The position numbers were made by a program, and so were the translations under genes. Below are positions 1-11,500 of a stretch of DNA of 64,000 nucleotides, piece by piece; the stretch's first letter is position 1, and each line of letters starts with the position of its first letter. Under the pieces are notes generated by a model that saw only the letters and a program-made list of their open reading frames with translations, was not told the origin of the DNA and ran no database searches. This stretch comes from Pardosa pseudoannulata. Taxonomy: Eukaryota; Arthropoda; Arachnida; Araneae; Lycosidae. Where the stretch lies: NCBI GenBank assembly GCA_032207245.1, contig CM063502.1, positions 140,179,173-140,243,172 of the forward strand, given 5' to 3'.

Positions 1-28
1 TTAAATATTCCTTTCTATTATAGCCAAT

Positions 29-232
29 ATGGATGCTCTAGTTTCAGATACTTTTAACAACCGCATGAAAAATTTTCTTTATTTCAGTTTTATTTTACTC
101 TGCCTTTTTCCTTTTAAAGAGAATATTATCTTTCAAAGTAAGGAATACTTAGTCGATGAAACTAATTTTTTAAGTTGCAGTATTTATAATTTAAATTTGT
201 TAAATAATTTGACAAGCAAGTATAGAAGTTAA
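29..232 (+). other. AT-rich flank, no supported gene
   Basis: A 67-codon open frame lies here, but its composition is that of the surrounding AT-rich DNA. It has no recognisable domain and no coding context, so I treat it as a chance frame. The rest of the first 375 bases is likewise AT-rich and featureless. Confidence 0.4.
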
Positions 233-375
233 AGAGTTGTAAATGAAAATAATTAAAACGTAAGTCACAAAAATTATTAATAGGGATAATTATGTTAACA
301 AAGTAGTTTTTTTAGACTGGTTTGAAGACATACGTACTATGGTCAATTTTTTTTTAAACCATGAGTCATTAAACT

Positions 376-542
376 GGGTTTGGTAGGGTTTGGAGAGCTA
401 CGTCATACTGTTTTGCTACATAAAAGCTAATGAAACCCGATCTTTCTGCTTAAAGCTAAATCCAAAAGCCTGCGAACATCCATGCTCACAAAGTATTCGA
501 ACCTGCGAACTCTGGATCCGAATAGCAACCCATTCGGCCACT
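376..542 (-). repeat. SINE-A copy (tRNA-derived), minus strand
   Basis: Read on the minus strand this is a full-length but diverged member of the window's main SINE family. On the plus strand it starts with the complement of the AAACC-rich tail, passes through TTTTGCTACA and a decayed body with AACATCCATG, and ends with CATTCGGCCA, the complement of the tRNA-like head. The B-box complement is recognisable as TTCGAACC. Many substitutions make this an old copy. Confidence 0.75.
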
Positions 543-554
543 GTTAAGCTTTAG

Positions 555-665
555 ACTTGGATCTACTGCTTGTTGCAGAATACAAACGGTTGCGAAAATA
601 TAATTTGAGATTTGGGATTTGAACCAAACCGAAGAATAGCGCTATACCCATTCGGCCATTGTCGG
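555..665 (-). repeat. Degraded second SINE-A copy, minus strand
   Basis: Immediately next to the previous copy, a second minus-strand head-and-body fragment is visible. It has ATCTACTGCTT (body), GATTTGAACC (B-box complement) and CCCATTCGGCCATTG (head end). The tail half is missing. The two copies are head-to-tail, from either two insertions or a local duplication. Confidence 0.55.
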
Positions 666-1640
666 AAATATAACATGAGGGGGTTCTACGACGAAGATAA
701 GACATTTACAATTAATCAATGAATGCAAAAGTTATTTTATAGATTTAAGGTTTTTAATTTAATTGACCAAATCTAGACAAAATCTGTTCTTTAAGTTCGA
801 TGTAAAACTAAATTTATCAAATACTGCAATATGCATGTAACTACTTTTTTAAGAAAAAAGAGATACAGTTTATTCTATCTTTCACCTCAGTAACATTTTA
901 TATTCTCGTTTGTAGTTCCCTCAGTTCGTGAGTTTTATTTAGAAATCCGAATAACACGGGCAACTACTGCTATAGAAAAATCTTTGTTTGCTTATCTTAT
1001 CCTCTAGAGGTATTTCTGATAACTGAACAACAAAAAACACTCTTTAGTGAAAGTAATAACGTGTGAAAATCAGCTGAGGAAGTCCGTTCGCTGAAAAATA
1101 AATATGGCCTGCAATATAGTCAATATTTTTGGTTGCTCTTCTCTCTTTATTCTTTTAGTACCTTCTACATTTACTAGAGGCAGGATTTCTTTATGAAGTG
1201 CGCTGAAGGCAGACATTTATTTCGTCTTACATTCTTCATATACGTGTTTTCTGTACAGTTAATATAATAGTTAGCTCTTTCTTCCAGCAGGGGTTAACGA
1301 GGATGATCTAGTTTCAGTAAGTTTAACCAGAACCTGCAAAAAAAATTTCCTTTATAATTTCAAGTTTTTTAGAAATATTTAAAGCTTTCTTCTAGAGAGA
1401 AATTTATTGTTCACATTAAAGTATATTTAATCGATGAAACTACTTTTACAATTTAGTGTATCGATCATTCAAATTTGACAAAAAGAATGACAAATATAAA
1501 ATTCTATCTAAAAGTAGAAAAAGTTATCATTGGAGATAAAACGAAAGTTCTCGAGAATTAAAAGTAGTCTTGATTGTGTTATTAATTTATCATTTTTAGA
1601 CTTGGGTTTGGTATTTTAGCATTATGATAATTTATTTTAA
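666..1640. other. AT-rich, nothing recognised
   Basis: No open frame of coding quality and no recognisable repeat signature is visible in this stretch. Confidence 0.4.
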
Positions 1641-1649
1641 CGATATATT

Positions 1650-2145
1650 TAATTGGACTGAAATCTATCTGTACCGAGGTACTTTCTCACGGTGAGTTTG
1701 CACGTGCATGCATAGCCGTGGGAGGAATTTTCTTGACGAATTTAAGACCCCAATTATTTACGTCAAGTTTAGGGACCCCTGCAGAGTGGATACTTCACGG
1801 AATGGCAGCATAACGGTCAAGCTCGCACAGAACTGTAAGCGTGAATTATGGGAGCAAGGGCTAAAATGTAATGTCAGCTTGGACAAAAAGGGGCTACTTT
1901 AATGAGCCTACATGCACTCCCGAAGGGCATTTGTTGTGGGAAAATTTCCCGAAGAGAAGGGATTGGATAAGAAGAAAAAAAGGGGCGTTGGGACCTGAGG
2001 TGAGGTTTTTGGAAACGGAGTGAGAGCGTGGAGTTGGAAGAAGTGGGCAGTCGAGAGAAGTGGAACAAGGATCCACTAGCACCAACTCGTCCCGTATGCC
2101 CGTGAGGAAAGCCCCTGCCTGCTCCCCTGTGACTTTAATGGAGGT
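1650..2145. other. GC-richer island, probable decayed element
   Basis: This block is clearly richer in G and C than its flanks and contains short overlapping frames on both strands (for example 64 codons at 1708-1902 plus). The second half is purine-rich on the plus strand (GAAGAGAAGGGATTGG and similar). Base composition unlike its neighbours and the broken frames suggest a decayed retroelement or foreign insertion, but no domain is recognisable and I assign no family. Confidence 0.3.
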
Positions 2146-2149
2146 AATT

Positions 2150-3452
2150 TATAAATAATATTTACAGTCATTTGACTTAGGCCTCTGTTAATAATAATAA
2201 TTCCTTATAAAGTGATGTGGGATAATTATTCTGTAAATAGAAGATATAAATGATTGATCATTATAACCAAGGATATTTTTGTAAATAAATGTATAGAATA
2301 AATGTCTGAATCTATATAAAGTATTATATTCATTCTGTGTTTCCCCCTTGTAACGAACACTGGTGTATTTGGTTGTATGTACATTACAAAGCTATCATTT
2401 AAAGAAGATTCCAAACGGCGTTTAATATCATGCAAATAATGCGTTACGGACTCAAAAATCTGGTACCACAAATGAGCTGCCTACTATTCGGTTACGGTTA
2501 TTTTACGCGATATACTGGTTCTTGATTACAAATATCCATCTTATTATATAGATCTAGAAAAGGTAGATATTGATGCCTTACAATAAATCTTGATAAGACT
2601 CTCTAATACAACGCTTAGCACCTACATCAGAATAAATTTAATTTAAATAATTATTTTCCTTTTATGAACAGGAACGTCAGATGTGTAGACACGCACAATA
2701 TTCTGCAGTAAATATTGCGTGACCTTTAGCTGAAATAACCGCATTGAAAATAATTCACTTACATCTACTTAAGCGAATAATCTTTGTCAAAATAAAGTTA
2801 AACTTCTAATTCTTTGAAATTTTTCTTGGGAGCGTATAGCTGCAGAAATTAGATGAAGTGCAGTTTGTAAACAAAATCTTTCCGCAATGAATACCACATC
2901 CCATAGTGCTAGTTTACGAGTTGTTTTGTGTTCCTGCGTAATGCGTTGTATGACACCCACGGTTTTGAAAACATTGAGGTAAAAGCAATTACAATGCAAA
3001 AGGAGATTAAGAGATGAATGATTTATCACGTTCCTTTAATTTGGGCCCAATCTTTTCACAATAAATGCTGGATGGCGTCATCGATAGTACTATTTTGTTG
3101 AAAGCGAGGTATTGGAAATAATGTTTGAAATGATGTTTGTCATGGGTTTGAAAAACTGAAGGTGAAAGCGAGAACAATACAGAAGAAGATTAAAAGATTG
3201 ATAATTTATTATTGACTGACAAAATATTTTGCTGTTTAATTCTAGATATTCCTTGATAAATTTGCGTCTTAAAATTCTTATCAGCAACTTTAACTAATAC
3301 ATTAATAGATACCTAGCATGCTCACAGATAGATAACTGAGAATAACACCAGTAAAAACTGCTTATCAAAACTGCTAGACTAAATGTTTAACCTTCTGTAT
3401 CAGCTTGTTTTATCCACACCCACACACACATATCATTATACACAGCAAATTT
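2150..3452. other. AT-rich, nothing recognised
   Basis: Only short chance frames occur here (for example 2226-2471 minus and 2787-3029 minus). No repeat, RNA gene or regulatory signal could be supported. Confidence 0.4.
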
Positions 3453-3515
3453 GATTGGTTTGGTTTGGTTTAGAGTGCTAGGCCTACTTTTTGCAACACG
3501 AGGGCTAATAAGACC
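3453..3515 (-). repeat. SINE-A 3' fragment, minus strand
   Basis: On the minus strand this reads CTTATTAGCCCTCGTGTTGC, then AAAAAGTAG and an AAACC-rich end. It is the 3' third of SINE-A without head or body, a typical 5'-truncated retroposed copy. Confidence 0.75.
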
Positions 3516-4887
3516 ACACATCAAGTTTGAAAAAATTGTTTTGATGATTATTGCTATTTTACAACATTGCAATTAAAATAATTTTCTCATACAATATCGA
3601 TTAATAGATGATGTTAAGCTTACTATTCCCACAAAGTTTGATATTGGATTAATACTGAAATAAACCGAGTATCTTAAAGAAAAAACTGGAGAAACTAGAT
3701 ATAAATTTTTCAGAAAGTTAGTCTTAAATTACTCAAACCTAGGACGCTTTTCATTATGTCCCGAAGACGTTTTGAAACTAAAATGATAAAGTTCTAAAAG
3801 CATCTGTTGAAAACAAATTTAATGAGAAATAAATCTTTTTTTAAAAATGAAAACGTATGTATTACTTACTTTTTCCTCTTTCTCTCTATATAAAAATGAA
3901 AAATTTAATTTGTCACAGTTTTTGACAGATTTGGACTAAATTTGGGATACTCGGGTTTTAAAATTCGTCTACCAACAGTCTATTTTATTTTGTCAAAAAC
4001 AGTCATTCAGCTCTTTTTTATTTCTAAACCTACAAATAGCTTCCATATGTAAAAGCAAAAAAAAATATTATTGTTTTATTTCAAATATTATTTTAATTAT
4101 CAGCCACAGACGATTAGTTTGTCGATGATAATCTGTATATATAAATCTGAGTGTATATATGTAGGTTTATATGTTTGTTGTTTATAAGGATCCATATGGT
4201 TTGTCGTAGTTACAATAGTACATCCAAAAGGACTTCGTCGATCTTAAAACTTTTTCTGTTTTATATAAAATCTCAATTTAACGAATTTTGATGCTTCTAA
4301 TCACTGACAGATATCACTATTTAATCTTTCCAAAAAATCAATATATCTCCTCAAATAATAATCACGAATTAAAAAAAATGATATAAACTTGAAGCTATTA
4401 TAAATACCTAATAATTGATATGTAGTTTATTAAAGTCATTTAAATTATTTAAAAGTTATAAATGTTTTTAAAAATTTTCAGTAGAACATCGATGTGATTT
4501 TTTTATAAGCGCGATTTTTAAATTTTTAATCTAATAATCACTTTCATTTTATATTTTTATTCCTATTACCTTTTAATAGTGCTACAATTCAACATAAAAT
4601 TTAATAATTTCACTTAGTGGTTAAAATCTTTTTAAAAATTTTTTGACAAATAAAGATTTTTTTATTTACCGAACCAAAAACTACTGAAGTTTTATGAATC
4701 TATTTACCACTGCTTTCATAAGAATTCTACAATGTTTTAAGTTTTTTAATATTCTTTGATTTCTCTAAATAATCATGGCAATTTTAGGCAATTCAAGAAG
4801 GGAATAAAAATTTAAAAAATTCCAAAAATTATCCCCCTTATTTTACTATATAAATAACCTTTTAATTATTTTTTTTCAATATCTCTA
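3516..4887. other. AT-rich, with possible dispersed-repeat ends
   Basis: Mostly featureless. Two places (about 3886-3920 and 4130-4190) read TATATAAAAATGAA or TATATATAAATCTGAG. They resemble the complement of the terminus seen at 40830-40873 (ATTCATTTTTATATATATAG), so decayed copies of family B may lie here. The match is short and could be chance in such AT-rich DNA. Confidence 0.25.
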
Positions 4888-5072
4888 GCCGAATGATGGC
4901 CGATTGGTTAGGGCGATGTCCTTCGGATCCGGAGTTCGTGGGTTCGAATCCCATTGTGGCATGGATGTTTGTAGCTTTTCAGAATCGACTTTAAGCAGTA
5001 GGTTCTGGTCTCATAAACCCTCGTGTTGCAAAAAGTAGACCGTAGCGCTCTAAACCAAACCAATCAATATCT
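4877..5072 (+). repeat. SINE-A full-length copy with 9-bp TSD
   Basis: A well-preserved full-length copy. The tRNA-like head begins GCCGAATGATGGCCGATTGG and carries the B box GGGTTCGAATCCC. The body has GGCATGGATGTTTGTAGC, and the tail has CCTCGTGTTGC, AGTAGACCGTAGCG and AAACCAAACC. The SINE spans about 4888-5063. Both sides carry TCAATATCT (4877-4885 and 5064-5072), as expected for a target-site duplication from LINE-driven retroposition. Confidence 0.85.
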
Positions 5073-7336
5073 ACATATAACTTAAATTGTAACTAAAATA
5101 TTTTACTCTGCCCAGTAACTAGTTGACTCAGAAAGGGAACATTAATGTACCTGGAGATTTACGAATAATGTTAATGAAACTGGAACTCAAGATTAACAAA
5201 TTGTTAAAACTTCAACAATCTCATTAATTTTTGAAATATCTAATTGATTTTATTAAGTTTTTAATAAACAATGTTTTGCTACATTTGATGGTCGCTTTAA
5301 CTAATTTATTATTAGTGATTCTTAATAGAGAGGTATTAAGATAAAATAGATATAGGTAACATTTTAATATTTGGTATAATTTACTGTTATGGAAGAGTTC
5401 ATAGTTTTTCTTGTAAAGTTAATGGTGGCCGCAAAAGGTTGAGAATATCTGCCTTAAAATATTGCAATTTAGGAGAGCTAAAAGAAACAATGTATTGGGT
5501 AAATAACATAACTTTTTAAAGTATATTCCAGATTTTTAAAATAGCTCCTATTATTTCAAAGCTGTGAAAAACTAAGCTGTTTAATGACTATGCTGAAAGG
5601 TAGTTTCAGCAAACTGTAATATAAGGTATGTTTTAAAATGCAATTTTCAAATATAGAATCCAATCCCCACACATCTAATATCGTAAAAACATAACAAATA
5701 GTAATTATTTGAATATTCAGTAATAACATAGAAGACATTTTCTTTTAGACTTCGTGTGATGTATTTACCGGAATTAACAAATAGTTAGAAATATATTATT
5801 TAAAAATTTAGATCCTTCACGTTAAAATTACATTTCTAGAACTGTCACGTCTTTTATCAGCAATAAATATTTTTTATAACCCAGTGAACTGCTGCAAATA
5901 TGAGAATATCACTCATAAAGATAAAATACTAGTTTTACGCTTACAAACTTCCATAGTATAATTTATCGTTTTAAAACACTTTCTATTTCTTTATTATTCA
6001 TTTCTTTATAAATATTTAATATTTAGTACCAAAATTTCAGAGCATCGCTGATCATCTTGTTTTGAAATGTTTGAGATTTTCCAGAGGATAACAAGTAATA
6101 TAGCATTTTCCCGCTGCTGAAACTTTTTCTAGTATTTCCCCAAGCACAAACAATCAGCGAAATAGTGTTATTGTCAATGAATATTTGATATAATATGCTC
6201 AGTAACTTCAGCTCTCAGTATTTGACGTAGAATTATGTATTGAGAGTTTATGGCTCGCATAAGGAAGATTTTTTGTGTTATGAGATGGATTTCTATTCTA
6301 AACTCTAAAAATTTTAGAATAAATCCATTTTATGATTACCCAAGATTTGAGTTTGTTACGAAATCAGTGGGAGATAATATAGTCAAAATTATGTTATTTA
6401 TGAATTAAATAAGTCTTTTCAAATTAATTATACGCTAGATATGAGACAGTCAGTTTTGAAAGGAAGGAAATAATTATTTTGTATACGATTTTAATAAGAT
6501 TCATCAACTGATAGGATAGTGATAGGTACACTTAGTGATAAAAGAAGTTATCAATTTTAAATAATAAACTTCAATGAGAAATTAATTTTATGTATGACAC
6601 TTACGAAATAATTAATACTTTGTCAATATGTCAGGGAAGTGAAAATCTTGATCGTTATGAAAAGTTCTTAAAATGTCTTAATATAAATATGTATGTGCAT
6701 GTATTACTATTAAAATAAAGTGAATATATTTGTAAGATATAAAGTGGTTGTAACATCACTGGTAATATTATATTGATTTTTCTTAAAGTGCTGAATAAAT
6801 GAATTAGCTGGAAAAGTATAAATGTAATTTTGAATTCTTGTTTTAACAGAAAGCTGTGAAATATATAAGTATGCAATTAACTGCTAAAATTAATGAATAT
6901 TTATTGTTTTAAATGACATTTCATATATCTTAAAGTGTTAATAAATTAAAGCTAAAGGAATATCAGTTATTATGACCATGTATCCAATATAGTACAATAT
7001 AATAAAAACATCAACTATTGCTATAAAATTTCGATTAAATGTAGTTTTAGTTAATATATTCAAGAGGAATTTTATTAAATTAATAAATCACACTATAAGG
7101 TATTACTATAAATTTTTTTACCTAAAAGAATCCCCATTTGTAAGTTGGCTTACAAATCCATGCTATAACCTGGTCTTTGCTTTCCAAACAAGTAATCAAA
7201 CATAGTCTAAGGAAGACGTACCACATTTAATTGTTTAGAATTTTTATCATAATACTGTCAAAGATCTCCTGTATATTATTTTGACAGGTAATTGGGATAG
7301 TAAATAACATTTTAAAAATAAAAAATTGGATGAACT
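5073..7336. other. AT-rich, nothing recognised
   Basis: About 2.2 kb of AT-rich DNA with only chance frames (for example 5556-5738 minus and 6655-6876 minus). No element ends, tandem units or conserved motifs were recognised. Confidence 0.4.
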
Positions 7337-8213
7337 TAGACTGGAATTTGATAAAACCTATTCCTAACGACTATAAATATCCATGCTAGCAGCAACATGC
7401 ATGAACTGTGGTACTGAAACGCATATCCATACCAACTACAGTCCGGCAACTTTTATTTATTTCAGATTGTGTTTAAATATATCCTTATTGACATAATACA
7501 TTGTGAGTATTCCCATATGCATTCTAATTCCGCTGCTGAGATGGATGTTCGTTGCCATTTAGAATAAACTGAAAGTAGCAGGTTCCGGTCTCATTAGATC
7601 TGAGATGGATGTTCGTTACCATTTAGACTGGAATTTTATAAAACCCATTCCTAACGACTATAAATATCCATGCTAGCAGCAACATGCATGAACTGTGGTA
7701 CTGAAACGCATATCCATACCAACTACAGTCCGGCAACTTTTATTTATTTCAGATTGTGTTTAAATATATCCTTATTGACATAATACATTGTGAGTATTCC
7801 CATATGCATTCTAATTCCGCTGCTGAGATGGATGTTCGTTGCCATTTAGAATAAACTGAAAGTAGCAGGTTCCGGTCTCATTAGATCTGAGATGGATGTT
7901 CGTTACCATTTAGACTGGAATTTTATAAAACCCATTCCTAACGACTATAAATATCCATGCTAGCAGCAACATTCATGAACTGTGGTACTGAAACGCATAT
8001 CCATACCAACTACCTTCCTGTAACTTTTATTTATTTCACATTGTGTTTAAATATATCCTTATTTATTGACATAATACATTGTGGGTATTCATATATGCAT
8101 TCTAATCCCGCTGCTGAGATGGATGTTCATTGCCATTTAGAACAAGCTTAAAGTAGCAGATTCCGGTCTCATTAGTCCACGCGTAGCAAAATAAATCGAA
8201 GTGCTTAAAACTA
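7337..8213 (+). repeat. 287-bp tandem repeat built from opposed SINE-A fragments
   Basis: TTAGACTGGAATTT recurs at 287-base spacing (units start at 7337, 7624 and 7911). Units 1 and 2 are nearly identical. Unit 3 is more diverged and continues into a genuine SINE-A tail (TCCACGCGTAGCAAAATAAA, then a decayed AAAC-rich end). Each unit begins with a minus-strand SINE body piece (CCTAACGACTATAAATATCCATG) and ends with a plus-strand body piece (GATGGATGTTCGTTGCC, then CCGGTCTCATTAG). The unit is therefore an inverted pair of SINE fragments around unrelated DNA, later amplified in tandem. The 64-codon frame at 7957-8151 is a by-product. Confidence 0.85.
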
Positions 8214-9035
8214 AACGTAATATATCAGGAATTTACAATGAAAAGTCATTTTAAAAGATAATTTTGTTGTTATATAAAATGCTGAATTCTAAACTCCACT
8301 TACCGTAAAAGTCAAAAAGCGTGCCTCAAATCATATAATGTATTTATTTTAGAACGCATATTAAATTTTACCGTACCTATTACAGTATTTCCAACGCTAT
8401 TAGACGGTTAATTCATCCAGATATTTTAGAAATCTAGCTATTTCAGGTTGAAAATAATTCAATTTAAGAGATAGATTAAACTTCAGATCATTCGTAAATT
8501 TAATTGAAACAGTTGTATATATCTCTATCAATAAGAGCAGAAAATTTGGCACGACAATTCCTCAATAAGTTTATATCACGATAACCAATACTCAATGAAT
8601 GTTAAACATTTCACTTTTAGAAGCGCGTGACTTAATATTATAAATAAAATAACTTTTAATAATTCTTTATAAATACATAAACTAATCGCTTTTTTTCTCG
8701 ATAATTCCACTTAAGATCGAATAAAAAGCAACAGCTAAAAGACAGTGTCCAGAATGCGTTCTGAAAATAACCCATAAGCTTTCGGGGAGAAGATTTTTAT
8801 TACCTCAAACTTTGTCGAAGTTATCGAGAATTATTTTTGGTTACTTACAGATGACAGGAGAACTATTTTAACGGTGTGGTTTAATGGTTTACGGAAGTTC
8901 TAAGCAGGACAGTTTTTTTATTGCTAAAAAATTCAATATTAAAGCTTATAATGAGAATAAGAATTAAACAATATATTGACCAAATTATCAAACTAAAATA
9001 TTAAAATTATTATATTGGATAAATAAATATGGATA
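8214..9035. other. AT-rich, nothing recognised
   Basis: Flanking DNA between the SINE-derived array and the mariner insertion. No gene or repeat was recognised. Confidence 0.4.
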
Positions 9036-10326
9036 TATTGGGTTGTTCGGAAAGTCATTTCGTTTTTTTTTGGGGAACATGAAAGACAGTTTTCGTATAA
9101 TGAATAAATATTTTATTAAATTATATATTGGCCATTCTGGTCCAACACCTTTTGCCATCTTTCTGGTAGTAGCATAATTCCACGCTCATAAAATTTTTGG
9201 TCTTTGCTGGCAAAAAACTGATCGAGGTGGTTTTTGACCTCCTCATTTGAGGTGCAGGTTTTACCGTCTAAAAATTTTTGGAATGACCGAAACAAATAAT
9301 AATCCGATGGTGCCTGGTCTGGAGAATTTGGTGGGTGTGGTATTGTATCCCATTTAAGCTTTAAAAGATTTTGGTGAGTGACCAAACTTGTGTGAGGTTT
9401 CGCGTTGTCTTGGTGAAACAGTACACCTTTCCTGTTGATTAGTTCTGACCTTTTCTGTTGAAGTTCATCATTCATTTTGTCCAGCTGATGACAGTAGACT
9501 TCCGAATTAATCGTTGTGTTATCCGGTAAAAGCTTAAAAACAACGATTCCTTTAAAATCCCACCAAACAGACAGCATCACCTTTTTTTGGTGAATATCGA
9601 CTTTGGAAATGGTTTGAGCCGGTCCATCTTTTTTACTCCATGACCTCTTGCGTTTGACGTTGTTGTATATAACCCATTTTTTGTCCCCAGTGATGATGTG
9701 CTTCAAAAACGGATCATTTTCGTGACGTTTGAGAAGCGAATCGCAGACGTCAATGCGGCGACACAGATTTCTCTCTGTGAGAATATAGGGAACCCATACA
9801 TCGAGCTTCGAGGATAATACCAGGCCTTTCAAGTGGTCATAAACTGTTGAATTTGATAAATTTAACCTCAATCTGATCTCACGTGTTGTTATTCGCCGGT
9901 TCGCATCAACTAATGCCTTTATCGCGTCTTTATCAGCTTCCACCGGACTTCCCGAACATGGTGCAGCTTCGACATCAAAATTGCCGGATCGAAATTTAGC
10001 GAACCAGTTCTGGCACTGGCGTACTGTCAACACACCTTTTCCATACACATCGGTCAATTTCTTTCTGTCTTGAACAGCATTTTTACCATTTCTGTAGTAA
10101 AGCAGTAAGATATGTCAATAATGCTGCTTATCGCTCTCCATATTTAAGAGGGTACCAACCAAAAACTACTGCGTAGAATTAATTGGAATTTTTCACACAC
10201 AAGCCTTGCTATATGAGCTATCAAAGCATATAAAAATTATACGGCTTAAATGTGAAGTTGGGTGAAAAAAAATACAATTAAATCCTCTGAGGGAAAAAAC
10301 GAAATTACTTTCCGAACAACCCAATA
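9036..10326 (-). mobile_element. mariner (Tc1/mariner superfamily) transposon with TA target duplication
   Basis: The element spans 9038-10324 (1,287 bp), the usual mariner length. Its terminal inverted repeats of about 31 bp (9038-9068 and 10294-10324) begin TTGGGTTGTTCGGAAAGT and differ at one position (C versus A at the 19th base). A TA dinucleotide flanks each end (9036-9037 and 10325-10326), the standard target duplication. A single transposase gene lies on the minus strand. Nearly identical ends and an almost uninterrupted gene indicate a fairly recent insertion. The transposase sequence resembles the irritans-type mariners. Confidence 0.95.
9116..10141 (-). pseudogene. mariner transposase, interrupted by one early stop codon
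   Basis: DDE/D transposase that would cut and paste the surrounding element. The uninterrupted frame runs 10057 to 9116 (313 residues) but lacks an ATG. Extending upstream in the same frame reaches an ATG at 10139-10141 and would give 341 codons, with one TGA at 10115-10117 (codon 9). The N-terminal part holds the helix-turn-helix DNA-binding region (RQCQNWFAKFRSGNFDVE, then SNSTVYDHLK). The linker motif is WVPYILTERN. The catalytic triad is visible: D in ITGDKKW, D in HQDNAKPH, and D in QAPSDYYLF, with 34 residues between the last two (D,D34D). The C-terminal end DQNGQYII is typical. The TGA is what a CGA codon becomes by CpG deamination. Without readthrough or internal initiation this copy is probably inactive. 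Confidence 0.93.
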
Positions 10327-10376
10327 CTATGTTAATTGGCTTATTTTGGTTCTGAGCTTAAAAGTTAAGTTTTTTC

Positions 10377-10517
10377 ATACACGAGGGTTTGATAAATAGG
10401 GATATACTTCTTCAAGCCAATTCAGAATGGCTATGAAAATCCCTGTTAATTGTTGGATTACAAACTCGAAGACTCTAGTTTTTGAAAGATATCGCACTAA
10501 GGATTCGGCCATCATCT
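10377..10517 (-). repeat. Degraded SINE-A, minus strand
   Basis: The plus strand shows ACACGAGGGTTTGATAAA (complement of the tail), CAAGCCAATTCAGAATGGC (body), TACAAACTCG (decayed B-box complement) and GGATTCGGCCATCATC (head end). All pieces are in the right order for a minus-strand SINE-A of nearly full length. It lies about 50 bp beyond the mariner end and was not cut by it. Confidence 0.6.
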
Positions 10518-11500
10518 GACGCTATTTTAATAGGCATTATATAGTATTTATTTACCTCTCTTCCTTATATGTTCCTACCACTTATATATATACCGAATGA
10601 TCTCTCGCTGTTCGGGAGGGGAATCTTCTTACAGGAATTGTTCTATGAACAGCTGCTGCTGTTTTAATAGATATTGGCTATGTCTCTGCGTAGTGATACC
10701 ACATAGATGCAACTATAAATCATATCTGCCCTAAAATTAATATAGACTCGGTCTCTCCATCGAACTAATGTTCAACTACATTTGCAGCTATCTGTGCAAC
10801 AGAAAATTTAATCAGGATCATAAAAAAAACTAACTTAGATAGTATGTACGTATTAGAATATACTAAAAATATACAATTTGCAAAGAATTATTGAAAAACC
10901 GATACGCAAAATCTATAACATTAATAATTTTTAAAACAAAATCAAAACACAACTTGCAAGAGGAATGAAGAAACTGAATCTGAGAAAAAGCCTATACAAT
11001 TGTTTTACTATCAAAGTTCTTGAAGATCGGAGCCTTTATTTATTCATACATCTATATTCTTTACCTAAGAGTTTCTTCTCAAGTTTTGAGTTAATCTAAC
11101 CTTACCCAGGAAGAAACAAAACCCATGTACGGGAAGCTCGGGACTTCCAGGTAGAACACACAAAAGACCCATCTGGTACCTTAGGCATGTGACACTCGTA
11201 CTTACCTTCAAGTGGGGTGCCTCTCTTGAGTAATATACAAAGTGTTGCTCTGAAGTAATTAAAACTTAAAGTGTTTATATTAGGTGTCAAGAGAAACATA
11301 ATTTTACGTCAAGGATGTTACCGAAAACCCTGTTTAGTTGTTGAAAATCGAAAAATACAGACGTCCAGAAGACAGGGAAAGTAGATTTTGGTTAATCGCT
11401 AATCTTACCCATTCATAAGTTCATCGTTCTTGAGGAAGAGCGGCTAAACAGATGCGCTGGTATAAGAATACTGGTAGCTATATTCAGTACTTACAGATGA
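10518..11500. other. AT-rich with a short GC-richer patch, no gene
   Basis: The patch around 11100-11300 (minus strand) contains a 65-codon frame with GC content above its flanks (GKYECHMPKVPDGSFVC and following). I recognise no domain. It may be a relic of a mobile element, but nothing supports a family. Confidence 0.25.

Noticed and set aside
9036..10326. Mariner inserted into the neighbouring SINE at 10377
   Set aside because: Both TA duplications and both inverted repeats lie outside the SINE remnant, and the left flank shows no SINE sequence.
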